From NCBI GenBank assembly GCA_902805475.1, contig CADCSX010000002.1, forward strand, positions 620,001-684,000: a stretch of 64,000 bases of DNA, given 5' to 3'. The stretch's first letter is position 1. The number at the start of each line of letters is the position of its first letter. This document shows, piece after piece, positions 1 to 12,200 of this stretch. The stretch is from Entonaema liquescens (Eukaryota > Ascomycota > Sordariomycetes > Xylariales > Xylariaceae). The notes beneath the pieces are model-generated. The model was not told the DNA's origin. It made no database searches and was given only the letters and a program-made list of their open reading frames with translations. The position numbers and the translations under genes are program-made.

Positions 1-60
1 TTTATCATCATTGTTATATATTATTCTATTTTAATACCGACGGTACGAGAGTAATAACAA

Positions 61-1679
61 ATGTTCCGGCAGACTAGGCGGACCAGTTTTGAAGAAGTTG
101 AGGCCATGCTTGAGCCAGTTATTGTCTCCATCCAAACTTTCGTGTCTAAGCTAGACACACTATTTCTTGTGACACTGCTTATTACAGTTGCTGTTGTCTG
201 CTTTGGCTTACTACATCCCCTTTTCTACGGACGACTGCGTCATGTTCCTGGACCATGGTCTTCGAACATCTCGAGCTTTTCTTAGTCTTCCATGAGCTCT
301 CATACAGACGTAATGACAAGATCCTACAGTGGCACCGACTATACGGGCCTGTCGTCCGTATTGCGCCCAATGAAGTATCGGTGTCTACTCTGCGAGATAT
401 CAAGCAAGTGTACGGGAGTAGCCATCGTTGGGCGAAGAGCGGCTACTTTGACCACTTTCTTGGGTACAATGCTCGGTCTGTCTTTGCGACCAAACCTTAT
501 GAGGAACATCGAGCAAAGCGAAAGTTGACCGCCATGTTTTATCGGGCGTCAACTATCTATAAACTGCCAGAGCTCGAGCAACATATTCAAGAGCGCTCCC
601 GCGCCGTTCTTGACCAGGTTCGAGACAGCCACGAAACAGACGTATACAGTCTGACGGATTGGTATGCGCTCGACAACATCACTTTCTTAGTCTTGGGGCC
701 GGAGCACTGCACTCGTTCCGTGGATCACGATTGTGTCGAGCGTCGTCTTTTGAGGGATTTGAAATATTACCAGTTTATAGGCCCTCTTCGCGACCGCTTT
801 CCCCAAGTCTGTAAACATGCTTCTCTTTTCCTCGCAACGACATTGGCTCGGCGTTTTGGCTTTCTTATGGCAGACGAAGCGCTGGCGTCGTGGTGTAAAT
901 CACGCTTCCAAAGTGCTGTCGACGACCCCCGTATGATGCAGACGCATTCCTTGCTGAGACACTTGTTCGACGCGGAGAGGTCCCACTTCGACAGTGAGAA
1001 GGCACCGGACCTTCAGTACATGGCAGCTGAGGTGCTTGACAATATCAATGCGGCCGAGGCCACAGTCGCCGTGACGGCTACGTACCTTATCTGGAGGTTA
1101 ACCGAGGCGCCGAGTTGGCAGCGGCGCATACGTGCTGAGCTTTCCCGGCTACCTGTACAAGAAGATGGCTCTCTCTCATTTGCGCATGTAAACGACCATG
1201 TACCATCCCTGGAAGCATGTTTGCGTGAAGTTTATCGTCTTCATCCGGCATCCAGCGGGCGGGCGGAGCGTGTTGTTCCTCCAGGGGGGCATGACATGTC
1301 GGGCATCTATCTCCCAGAGAACACCATTGCCACCTCCTGTGTCCAGGCCTTACATCAAGACGATAATGTCTATCCAGACCCCCATCTCTTTTCTCCCGAG
1401 CGGTGGCTCAACCAAGGAGAGGAGACATGGAACCTACGAGACGCACAACTTATTCCATTTGGATACGGCGGGAGGATCTGTTTGGGCAAGGCACTTGCCA
1501 CCATGGAACTCAAGCTCCTCATCGCAACATTGTACCGAAGCCACGAAACGGTTATGACACCCTCCTCCGATGCAAAGTCCATGAGACAATGCAGTACACA
1601 TGACGCGGTGCCGGAGGGGTTAAAGTGTGTAGTCCGGTTTCGAGCGGCCGAGAATCAATCAGATTTGATATCTTGTTAG
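61..1679 (+). CDS. Cytochrome P450 monooxygenase (apparent 1-nt frameshift)
   Basis: A haem-thiolate monooxygenase, probably ER-anchored, that would oxidise the cluster's peptide product or a precursor. The first part (61-285) encodes a membrane anchor (residues about 38-56) and the HVPGPW proline-rich hinge. The reading frame then shifts by one base near 279-285 and continues to the stop at 1679. The second part has the oxygen-binding I-helix (INAAEATVAV), ExxR (EVYR, near nt 1227), the PERW motif and the haem loop FGYGGRICLG (about nt 1460-1490) with its cysteine ligand. Joined, it is about 539 aa, normal for fungal microsomal P450s. ATG 61 is chosen; ATG 106 is an alternative. The residues on both sides of the shift fit the usual P450 pattern without loss, so one missing T in a T-rich run explains it. 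It could be a true pseudogene. It is the first gene of the NRPS cluster seen here. Confidence 0.88.
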
Positions 1680-2081
1680 CTCTTTCGAATTTTTCTCAAT
1701 TTGAAGTTTCAAGAAACACACGTATACCTAGGTAATTGAGGCCTATCACTTATTGAATAGAGAGGCTAAAGATATATTGTCTTACGAACATATTAAAAAC
1801 ATAAAAAGGATTGTGGTGTCCTCAGGACCATTCAAAATCTGTTCTTGAAATATTATCTGTTGCCTGGCATGTACGTGTGGATTTTGGTGCATCAGTGCTA
1901 TTAATTAATAAGATACCAAGGTGAAATATATTCTCTGATTACGCGGCGTTCTATTTCTAACTGCTCAAGTGATCTCTACTATTCACAGCCAGGTGGCATA
2001 AATACCGGATTAGAGAAACAATTAGGTACTCTTGGATTATTGCTGAAACTTTTGTATTCGTGATAAGACAGATGTCTCATA
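1680..2081. other. Intergenic, AT-rich
   Basis: This stretch follows the P450 stop and runs up to the TA that flanks the MITE. I see no coding potential. Only short AT-rich runs are visible. Confidence 0.6.
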
Positions 2082-2753
2082 AGTCGAACCACCGTTACTG
2101 GGGCCACCCTAGTGGGGGCCACCCATTTCCCATACAAATTTAGCAAAACCGCATACCTGCAATTAATCCAATAAAATAGATAAAAATACACAATCTTTAT
2201 TTACTACTTTTTTACTTTGATTATAGATTATTTAATTTTTTTTAATTTTTGTATTTGACGTTTAAGCAGTAAAAAAGTAAAAGTTGTTAATTTTAGTTAT
2301 TTTTTGAGATATAAAAAAATGAAAATGTATGGGAATTTAGCTTCAAAAATATTAAATATTTATAAACCGCTATAATTCCCCCTAATATTTTTTCTATATA
2401 TATATCTTTATCTAAAGATATAAATTAGAAAATTCGCTATTTAATTATATAAGTTTTATATTTTTAAATTAAATATTCGTAAAGTTATTGCAATTTATTG
2501 ACGCTAACAACTATACATACAAATTTATATATACGTCTGTTAGCGTTTATACTTGTACTCACTAAGCCACGAATACTTATCCGAGAACTATTCTAACTTA
2601 TGTATGTATTAAGCATGCAATGCTTATCTTAAAGGAGAGAGCCGCGTATTTCTATCTATTTTATTAAATTAATTACAGATATATGACTTTGTTGAGTTTG
2701 TATGGGAAATGGGTGGCCCCCACTAGGGTGGCCCCAGTAACGGTGGTTCGACT
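2082..2753. mobile_element. MITE with 57-bp perfect terminal inverted repeats
   Basis: A 672-bp non-autonomous DNA transposon. Its ends, 2082-2138 and 2697-2753, are exact reverse complements over 57 bp, starting AGTCGAACCACCGTTACTGG. Each end is flanked by TA (2080-2081 and 2754-2755), the target duplication typical of Tc1/mariner-type elements. The interior is strongly AT-rich, has no transposase ORF, and contains a smaller inverted repeat (ACGCTAACA / TGTTAGCGT, about 2501-2546). The perfect ends point to recent insertion or recent mobilisation. The element lies between the P450 and the PLP-enzyme gene and could affect the promoter of the latter. Superfamily assignment rests only on the TA duplication. 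Confidence 0.9.
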
Positions 2754-3320
2754 TACATATTATATAGTATTGTAACTTAGGTAAGATATTCGGGCTATTT
2801 CTACCTACGCCAATGACATACCCGGCCGCGATATACTATCTAGTTGGGCGGGTTTGGCTGAACGGCGAGAACGGAGAGAGACTCTGATTCTTTTATTAGA
2901 TTTTCTTTTTCGTTCATAAATTCTTCAAATGCAAGTATCTAAAGTTTTCGGCATAATGAATGGTAAGGTCAAACTTGAGGGGAGCAGGGTCATCTTTCAG
3001 CTTGCAGCTGTGTTGCATAGATTTCTGCTGCATGTGTTCCTATCTGCTCAAATATCCTGCCCAATCACTGGGAGTGCCTGGGAAATGATGCCACACACAC
3101 TCCTTGGCTCCCCTTTCTTCGCTCTCGGTGTTTCCGTATTTAGTATGAGAAGAAGGGTACGTAACCACAGAGAAGGAGGACATGGAAAGTACAAGCAAGA
3201 TAGTCACTCTCTCGTCCCTTCGAAATACACCTACAACATAACCACCTTTTCCTTTCGTTTCTCTCATCTTTTCGATCCTTGTTTATTTTTTAATGCAAAG
3301 TGGAGATATCAAACGTTACA

Positions 3321-4444
3321 ATGCACTACCAACGTATGACCATTGAGAAAGAAGCGCCTGAAGAAGTGGGCGTGGCTATCAAGTACAATCTGTCCGAGAG
3401 TGCCGTCTCGGACCAGACGCTCGACTCCTGGGTATTAAGATCCCATCAGACACTATTCTCACATACACGGAGCATAAGGGGAGCCACAAAATTAGGTCAC
3501 TCGTAGCTGAAACGTACAACGACTCGGTGACTGCCGAAGACGTTCTCGTCACAGCAGGCGCGTCGACATCTTTGTTCATTATCAAGACAGCTATTCTAGG
3601 CCCACAAGACCATGTCATCATTACACGCCCCAACTACGCCACAAACCTGGAGATCCCGCGGTCTATCGGGTGTGATACCACCTTTGTGGACTTGGACTTC
3701 GAATCGCAGTTTCGGTTGGACGTTGACCACGTAGCCGCATCTATCCGCCCAGGCGCTACCAAGCTTATTAGCATCTGCTCTCCAAACAACCCAACAGGGA
3801 CAATGTTTAGCGCATATGAAATCCGATCACTTGCATCCTTGGCTAAAGAGGCTGGCTGCTACCTCCTCATCGACGAAACATATGCCGATCTTGACTACTC
3901 ATCTGGGGTAGAAGACATCAAGGTCCTAAGAGGGGCTGGGCTAGGAAGCCACGTCATTACAGTGTCTTCTATGTCTAAGGCTTACGGCGTACCTGGTATC
4001 CGCATCGGCTGGCTCACCACGACGGATAGCGCTCTCATGGAGCGGTTCCTGGCTGCCAAGGAGCAGATCAGCATTAGCGGCAGCGTCATCGACGAGCTAG
4101 TCGCGGAGCAGATTCTCGCCCAGCGCGCTACACTACTACCGCCTACGATTTCCGATATGCGCCGTCGTAGGGACTTCGTCGGTGAGTGGGTAGAGAAGCA
4201 TCAGGAGCTGATAGAGTGGGTAAAGCCCGAGGCGGGGGTGATGTGCTTCATCAAAATCAAGCGCATCCCCGATGGGGGGTTGGAGTCATTTTACAGGCGA
4301 CTATTGCATGTGCACGGCGTATACATCGGAAGGGGCTCTTGGTTCGAGCGGGATGACTCGTTCTTCCGATTGGGATACGGATGGCCGACGTGGGAAGAGT
4401 TGCAGATTGGGCTGAAAGCCATCATGGAAGAAATAAAGGGATAA
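3321..4444 (+). CDS. Fold-type I PLP-dependent aminotransferase-like enzyme (apparent 1-nt frameshift)
   Basis: A class I/II aminotransferase-fold enzyme of about 374 aa, expected to be cytosolic and to make or modify an amino acid for the neighbouring NRPS. Visible motifs are the N-terminal KYNLSES segment, the AGASTSLF cofactor-binding turn, SPNNPTGT, the DETYADLDY segment with the Asp that pairs with the PLP pyridine nitrogen, and SSMSKAYGVPGIRIGW, whose Lys would form the Schiff base. The C-terminal FFRLGYGW carries the substrate-carboxylate Arg. The frame shifts by one base at about 3428 (a CC run), as if one C were missing; both sides align with the family without a gap. Start ATG 3321 or 3336. 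The N-terminal pattern recalls capreomycidine-synthase/MppQ-type enzymes that act on arginine derivatives, but that subfamily call is an inference from memory. Confidence 0.85.
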
Positions 4445-4640
4445 GATCTTACTAAAAAAGGCAAGTCCAAATTGGTTGGCTGACCAGGTAATAAACAAGG
4501 TATTGATTAATAAAGATTATTATTACCGTAGCAGTCATATATTACTGCATGTGTAAATAGGGGAAAGACTATCACCTGACTTAGACCCTACTATATTGGC
4601 TGGTAGTCCGAACAGGCCTTTCTCCTAGTGATGACATAGA

Positions 4641-6874
4641 ATGTTAGTTCTCTTATCCAGCAGCATGAAGCCTGTTTCCATGCCAGGGACTTCGGCTACC
4701 TCGGCCGTCAAGGTTGCCGTAATAGGCCTCGGTATCACCTGCCGTCTCTTTGACTGCATTATTTGTGTTTCCTGGTTGTGTTTGCTAATACCGACTGCAG
4801 GCCCAGCAGGCCTGACGGCCATGAAAGCACTCCGCGAAGAAGGATTTGATGTCCAAGGCTTTGAAAGACGAGGTTGTGTTGGTGGTGTTTGGTCTTACAG
4901 CCAGGATACCGGTTACACGTCCGTCATCCCAGAAACCGTCGCCAACGTAAGCAAATTCACAGTAAGTGATACATTCTTTCCTTTATATGAATTATATGCT
5001 AACGCAACTTGGTTCCAGTCTGGTTTCAGCGACTTTCCTATACCTCAAGGTGAGTCTTAAAAAAAGAGGACAAGCGAGAGACGCACATCATTGATACATA
5101 TATATATGAATATATTTAATGCTTTCATCATAGCTTTGTGAGTTATTAACTAACACTGCCGTAAGATTGGCCACTGTACTTGACAGGGTCTCAGGTTGGG
5201 GAATTCCTCCAAGCGTATGCAACAAAGTTTCAGCTCCATCAACATATTCGGTTTAATACAACGGTTCGGGTGATACTTCGTGACGATGCTGACCCTGGAT
5301 GGAACGTCCATATCGCCAAAGAGAATGATGAAGACGAAGTCTTGCATTTTGACAAGGTCGTTCTCGGGACTGGTTCCGACACCCTGCCCGTATGGCCCCA
5401 GATACCAGGCAGGGACAAATTCAGGGGTACAGTCATACATGGGCAAAGCTATCGCACGTACGTGAACATTTACATTATTGAGATACACGGTAAGCTAAAC
5501 TGAGAAAACGCAGCCCAGAGGAATTTGCGGGTCAGAGAGTCTTGGTTGTCGGGCTAGGAAATACGGCATGCGAGGTATCCCTTAGTGTCGCCCGCAAGGC
5601 CTCGTCCGTGTATCAGTCTTACCGTCGCGGGAGAATCATCGTTTCGCGCTATGACGATGATGACGTTCCCACTGATGTTGAGCCGTGGCCTAAGACACAG
5701 CTTAAGTATCTGTTGCGCCATAGGCTGCCGTATCTCGCCATGCGACTAGAGAGGCGTCTCCTGGTCAACGCTATGATGAGCGACGCAGCTCGTTACCAGG
5801 TCGGAGAAGCCGGAGACTCGCCGCGACAACGACGAATGCGTATAGAAGAACTTATCAAAGGTCAATGGCGTTTACTACCATGCCCGGTAGATCTGGTTCA
5901 TCCGGCGGTGCAAGATGATTTCATCTCGGCTTTGTATTCCAAGCGCATCACACCCGTCCAGGGGTTCAAGGCGTTCGCAGGCGCAGACAAGGTACTTCTA
6001 GACGACGGTTCGACAATACAAGTCGATGCCGTCGTGTTTTGCACCGGGTATGCTCTCGACTTTGGCATCATGCCTGAACTGGAGATGGACGGGTGCTGTG
6101 GCCTACCCCTGAAAACAGGGGCGGATAAGTACAAGACCCAGAGCAAACCTGAGCAGGCCAAGTCTGGAGCCGGCATAAAAAGGGAGGAGCCCACGCTGCC
6201 ACGGCTGTATCAAATGTTATTTCCTCCGCGGTGGGCGTCGTCGGTAGCCGTCCTGAGCTGGATGTCATCACTCGAGACAGCGTGGTGTATTTGTGAGCTG
6301 GCTTCCATGGCGGTGTCGCAGGTATGGGCAGCCGACGCCGCGAGCAGGCTGACATTGGGACGTCTTCATCCTCAGTCATCTTCGAATAAGGCGGGTCAAT
6401 CTCGCCACAAACTAGCGCGTCTGCCGACAGAGGCCGATATGAACGCGGCTGTCGACGAGTATCACTCTTGGTGGCGACGAGGCTGGGCCAAGGAGTCGTC
6501 AGCACACCCAGGTTTGATCCAGCCATATAGTTTCTACCGGTTCCTGCATGAAACGGCCGGAACGGGCATGTACGACTACGCCGGGCACTCGCTCAGCCCC
6601 CGGAACTGGGTGCTGAAGTTCAAGGACAAACAGCTGCACAGGTACTTGACTAAGGGTCCAGCGAGCAGCCATACATGGCGTGTGTTTGAGACCAACCCCG
6701 AGGGCATCCCTGGTTGCGGCAGACGTGCCTGGCCAGGAGCAAGACAGGCGGTGCAAGACGTGGTAAGTTGTTTGTACTCATGATTTCTGAGACTGTTGTC
6801 AAGTCCCCGCTAACGCAAGCTGCCGTTGGTAGTATGAAGACTACGAGAGGTGCAGGCGTAAGGCACCCAAGTAG
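4641..6874 (+). CDS. Flavin-containing monooxygenase (FMO family), six exons
   Basis: An FAD- and NADPH-dependent monooxygenase of about 614 aa, likely to oxidise an amine nitrogen, sulfur or carbonyl of the cluster product. Exons by splice sites and phase: 4641-4731, 4801-4961, 5019-5049, 5187-5457, 5514-6762, 6833-6874. The FAD-binding GLGPAG is created only by splicing intron 1. The FMO fingerprint FxGxxxHxxxY is present as FRGTVIHGQSY, with Tyr rather than the Trp of classical Baeyer-Villiger enzymes. The NADP fold reads VVGLGNTACE. Intron 3 (5050-5186) is the longest, and the junction PQ|GSQVGEF is several residues shorter than expected, so a micro-exon may be missed there. It is tandem with the PLP enzyme and the FAD oxidoreductase. 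Confidence 0.88.
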
Positions 6875-7279
6875 ATGGGATATAGCCTTAATAGCTTTCC
6901 AAGATAGTTCAATACCTATACCTATTTATCTATTATACTACTAGGTAGTGACCAACCTACCTAGATAATTGACAACGGCTATGAATATTATATAATTCAT
7001 AACTAATTTCAATTCATAGGTACTTATGAATAGATATTATATTACAATTATAAACAATTAGTCAAAATATTTATTCAATTAAAAGATTATTATTATATTA
7101 TTTATCTAATATGCTAACTCAGGTTATATAAGCCCACGTTCATAACGGAAATTTCTCTCCCATCACCTACTTTAACCACTTCATCTCAAAACTTAGAAAA
7201 CCTCCTAGGCCGTGTTATTTACTGCTACCCTGTCGTTTAATTGTCTACATAACTCGCTTTACTTTCTGTGCTAGCTACA
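6875..7279. other. Intergenic between two cluster flavoenzymes
   Basis: About 400 bp, AT-rich in 6,900-7,130, then more pyrimidine-rich close to the start codon at 7280, as is usual in fungal promoters. I see no ORF or repeat of note. Confidence 0.5.
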
Positions 7280-8899
7280 ATGGCTGCTACCTCGCTTTAT
7301 GATCAAGGTCTTATCGATGGACGCGCCGGGTTGCCCACACCCGTTAGTACGGCTTCGTACTGGCATCGTGAACCCTCGATTAAACTTATGGGCCACCGCA
7401 CCTCAAGTGAGCTCCCGCCGTTGACTGATGTCGTCGTCATCGGCAGCGGTATCACCGGTGCTTTTGCTGCGCAAGAACTGGTCGATGCCGGCCGAAGCGT
7501 CGTCATGCTAGAGGCCCGTGAGGCGTGCTGGGGTGCAACAGGCCGTGTATGTCTATAATTTATACTATGAAATTACCTATTTCATTTATCTATCATCGCA
7601 CTATAACAGTCATACAGATAGAACAGAACCCGATATTAATTATGTGTTATGTGATAGAATGGGGGCCATTGCCAGCCTGGAGTCTGGGACAGCCCACCCG
7701 ATGTCGCTCGGTTTGAGCTCGAGACGTTCCATCAGCTCCAAGAGCTCATCCGCAAGCACGATATTCCTTGTGCCTGGCGTGTGGTTGGTGGCGTACATGC
7801 GATCTACTCACCTGATGTCCTAGAAGCCGCTAAAGCCCAGATAAAGCGGCTGCAGAAATATCCGGATCTACGTGACAAGGCTATACTTATCCAAGACAAG
7901 GACGAACTCACAACTAGGCGCGTCCCTAAGGCTCTGGCCGCTTTGTATCAACCCTTAGCGGCCCAATGCTGGCCTTACAAACTTGTCACCTGGCTCTTAG
8001 AGCGGCTCCTTAGCGAGCACGACGTTACGACGTTTAACCTGCAGACCAATACCCCCGTCACACGCATCGAGCGATACGAAGAAAGGGGGTCGTCATCATG
8101 GCTGGTACACACGCAAAGGGGGTTTGTGAAAGCTCGGGATGTGCTTCTTGCAACTAATGCGTATACATCACATCTAGTCCCAAGCATGACAGGTCTCATT
8201 ATACCTGTACGAGGGCAGGTCTGTGCGCTTGTGCCTCCCCCTGGAACCACGCAACTTCCGCACAGCTACGTTTGGATGAAGGACGCAGATCACCAGTATT
8301 TGATTCAAAGAGACCCAAAAGATGATCAGGTCGAAGGCGTCGACCACAGAAGGGTAAACGAGTCACAGACAGGGGATAGATTCATCATTTTTGGTGGCGA
8401 GAGGCCAGCGGCGCAAGGCGCGGACGAGGGCATCTCTTGTGACGACGAGCTTAGTCCCGCCGTCAGCCAAACCTTGCAGAGATGCATACATGACACCCTA
8501 GAGCTCTACCTAGGCATGAACGATCCTAACAAGCCCGACGTACCACCGGCGCTTCGTGCAGCTTACGAGTGGACTGGTATCATGGGGTATTCTAGTGACG
8601 GTTGTCCGTGGATCGGGCGCGTGCCCGAGGGTTTACTCACCAACGAGCGGACCGCTCGGGGTCAAGCCACTGACGAGGCTTTTTCCAATGGGCTTTGGAT
8701 CAGCGGTGGATATACCGGGCATGGAATGCCAGTGGCAGCGAGATGCGGTGCCGCCGTGGCCCAGATGATTTTGGGTCGTATTGACGGCTTGCAGGTCCCT
8801 GAGAAATGGATGGTTACTGACGAGAGAGTAAAGGCGGCGCGATCAGCCGTACCACCTCGAACACTGCATGACATTATAGGAGAGCTACCGGCTGAATAA
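7280..8899 (+). CDS. FAD-dependent oxidoreductase, DAO family
   Basis: An amine/amino-acid oxidase-type flavoenzyme of about 502 aa. Exons are 7280-7546 and 7658-8899, with one GTATGT...AG intron of 111 bp. The dinucleotide-binding motif VVVIGSGITGAFAA is followed by the acidic residue in MLEAREACWGATGR. Splicing restores the family motif GRNGGHCQP at the junction. Near the C-terminus, WISGGYTGHGMPVAARCG is the second flavin-contact region. Relatives include gamma-glutamylputrescine oxidase-like and sarcosine/proline dehydrogenase-like enzymes; in clusters such enzymes usually oxidise C-N bonds to imines. Start ATG 7280 is the first in-frame ATG. It sits between the FMO and the NRPS in the same direction, so a role in building or tailoring the peptide is likely. 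Substrate unknown. Confidence 0.88.
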
Positions 8900-9280
8900 C
8901 AGTCGGGCTTCACATGTTTTCATTAGTCATGCGCGATAGGTTGGTAGCTATTAACTAGCAACCGTTTTGCATGGAACGTCTACCTTCGTGCAGAAACCCC
9001 TCATCGTCATCTACTGTAGCCAATCGGGGACATCTGGAGATTCGGGCAGGCAGTATGCAAGCATTCAGCTTGAAGTGTAATAGACAAGTACTTACTGTGT
9101 ACAGAACAGGCAGGTTTCCAAGTAGGGGATGGCATATGCCGACGACGATAACGCAGCGCTGCCCACGGCCATTTTGAGCGGGCATTTGATTTGGTTTATA
9201 CTGACTGGATAACAGCAGTATGGACAGGCATCGTGAGTCCTCACCTACATCATTCGTATCGACAACTAAGAAGGGAAAAC
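8900..9280. other. NRPS upstream region
   Basis: About 380 bp between the FAD oxidoreductase stop and the NRPS start. The NRPS frame is open back to about 9191, but without an ATG before 9281. A short ATG-initiated frame upstream (about 9131-9211) is not clearly part of the gene. I see no recognisable operator. Confidence 0.45.
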
Positions 9281-12200
9281 ATGTCTTCGAACAGAGCCTC
9301 AGAGGCCTCTCATGCTTCGTGGCAGATGGCCTTGAGCGGGATTGACCATGAATCACGCTCGACGGTGCCAGCGTCACTAGACCATGTTGTGAGGCACCAG
9401 TTCCCGAGACTCAACTCCGAAATTTCAGACCTGACACCTACAACGTTGCTCTCTGCAGCCTGGGCTCTGGTAGCAAGCCGCCAGGTGAACTTGGATCATG
9501 TCCTATTTGGCCTCGCAGTGCCGCTACAGCCACCGCAACTAGCGGCCGCTGGCATTGGTGGTAGGCCTGTAGGCGACTTAGCGCCCGTTGTTCCACTACA
9601 CGTGAATACCGCGACCATGCAGACAGTGGCAGAGTACCTCGATACGCTGCGGGCACTTACTCGAGAGCCAGATCAGAAGGCCTCGCGTTCCGGGGATCAG
9701 GGTAGTCGACAACCCTCGCAGTTTCAGACGGTGCTTCGTATTCAATCGTCAAAGCATGTTGCTACTCTCTTGTCCACAGATGAGGAGCAGAGCCGAGAGC
9801 ATGATGACGATGCCTGGCTAGATCAGTTGCCACACGGTTTCTTGTTAGTCATTAACCTGAGGGTCGATACTGGGAAGACGACTGCAGTAGCCAAGTTTCC
9901 CCCTAACGTTTTTGCTCCGCGGATGGTCCTCACATTGTTAGAGCGTTTGGGTTTCGTTGTGCTACAGCTTGCCACCGCCAACCCGACGCATCAACTGACA
10001 AAGATCGAAATGGCTACACCCCACGATCTCCAAACCATATGGGAGCGCAATAGCACGGTACCACAGCCAATCCACCTCTGTGTACATGAAATTATTAGCA
10101 ATATTGCTAAGTCGCACTCGGATTCGCCTGCTGTATGTGCCTGGGATGGCGCCTTTACCTACGGTCAGCTTGATAGCTTAGCTGACAGCCTAGCGGGCGA
10201 GCTTGCTGCTATCGGGATTGATACAGGCATGATCGTGCCTGTGTGTTTCGAAAAGTCTATGTGGGTAATAGTCGCAGTGCTCGCAGTTCTCAAGGCCGGT
10301 GGCGCGTTTCTTCTGCTTGACCCGAACCTACCCCTGAAACGAATCCAGTACATGATCCAAGCCACCAAAGCAAGATTGATACTAGCCTCCCAATCTACCA
10401 GGGAGTTGAGCTCTCAATTCGTGCCAAAAACCGTCGTGATCGATGCCGAGCTGTTGGCGGAGCTGATGAAGAAGCCGAGTGTACAACTGCCTTCGTCGGA
10501 CCCGTCGTCTCTCATGTATGTAGTCTTCACATCTGGTAGTACAGGGCTACCAAAGTGTGTAATGATGACTCATGTAAATGTTGCTTCAGCCGTTCATTAT
10601 CAGGCTCGTCTCCTAGGGTTTAATAATATCTCTAGAATACTGGATTACTCCTCTTATAGCTTTACTACTACTATTAGCAACTTTTTTGGGGCGTTGGCAG
10701 TTGGTGGCTGCCTTTGCATCCCGAATGAACAAGACAGACAAAACGAGCTCTCTCGAGTTATCAACTCTCTCCGTGTGAATGTTATTGATATCACTCCGAG
10801 TGTCATGCAGACTTTGAATCCTGAGGAGCTCCCTGCACTACAAGCTGTCATATTCGGTGGCGAAGCGATCTCTTCTGGGGAACTTGAGCGTTGGTGGAAC
10901 AAGGTGCGGCTTGTTCATTTATATGGTCAAAGTGAATGCACGGCAAATGCTACGATCAATGACTCTCCGCGCACTATACGAGATGTCACCAGCATTGGTC
11001 GCGGAGCGGGTTTAGTGACGTGGATCGTTGAGCCCGATGATCATAACAAATTGGTCCCTATTGGCTGTGTTGGTGAACTTTTGCTTGAAGGGCCTCTTGT
11101 TGGCCTCGGCTACCTTAATGATGATGAAAGAACTTCCGCTGTCTTTATCGAGGATCCCCTATGGCTTCTTCAGGGTGGCTCATGTCTGCCTGGAGAAGCC
11201 GTCCAGCCAGGGCGACACGGACGAATGTACAAAACAGGGGACTTGGTACAATACAATGAAGATGGAACTCTAATCTTCCACGGCCGTAAGGACACTCAAG
11301 TCAAGATTCGTGGCCAGCGAGTGGAGCTCGGAGAAGTTGAACACTGGGTACAAAAATGCACAGGCGTAAAGCAAATAGCGGCCGAAGTCATCGTTCCGCG
11401 GGGAGATCACTCAAGCCCAATACTCGTAGCGTTTCTTCAGACGCACGACGGGGCCGTGGTAAGCGATGAGCCAGGGCTTACTATAGAACCAGTCTCGACA
11501 GAGGTGCAGAATTTGCTATCAGAGCATTTGCCAGTATACATGCGGCCGACGGCCTTTTTCTGGATGTCGTCTTTGCCGACTACCGCGGCGAGAAAATTGG
11601 ACCGTAAGGAGCTTCGTAGAATTGGAGCTGGATTCTCTACCGAGGAGCTTGCTGCGATACGGACAACCAAACTACCCAAGCCGCAACCCTTTTCCGAAGA
11701 GCAGGGATCTATCCAGAAAACATGGGCAGCCATCCTTCATATTCCCGTAAGCAACATTGGCCTAGATGATAGTTTCTTTCATCTCGGCGGTGACTCTGTC
11801 ACGGCCATAAAGGTTGTCAGTGGGCTCCGCCGAGTCGGCATCCAACTGACAGTAGCAGACATCTTGGGCTATCCAATTCTGAGAGACCTAGCTGGCCGGG
11901 GTTCTCGAATCCAGAAACAAACTGAAACGCAGATTGAGCCCTTTTCACTTCTTGATGACGTGATAAATACCTCAATGCTCGTGAGCAAAGTTTCCAGCTA
12001 TTATAACTTTGACCCGGTCATGATTCGGGATATATACCCCTGCACACGGCTTCAAGAGGGTCTAATATCGCTCGCTTCTAAGCGCCCTGGCAATTATCTC
12101 GAACAATCTGTTCTTGAAATAAGGCCTGGAACGGTAATCAAGGATCTATGCGCCGCGTGGGAGCATGTTGTCTGTAGTCTGCCTATTTTACGTACCAGGT

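Noticed and set aside
255..1679. P450 starting at ATG 255
   Set aside because: It would lack the membrane anchor and the PGPW hinge, which are encoded just upstream in the other frame.
2929..3339. 136-aa ORF upstream of the PLP gene
   Set aside because: No motif, a composition unlike the neighbours, and it overlaps the start of the PLP enzyme.
9191..9280. NRPS start upstream at 9191
   Set aside because: The codon is TTG and the added 30 residues show no family similarity. ATG 9281 is the first in-frame ATG.
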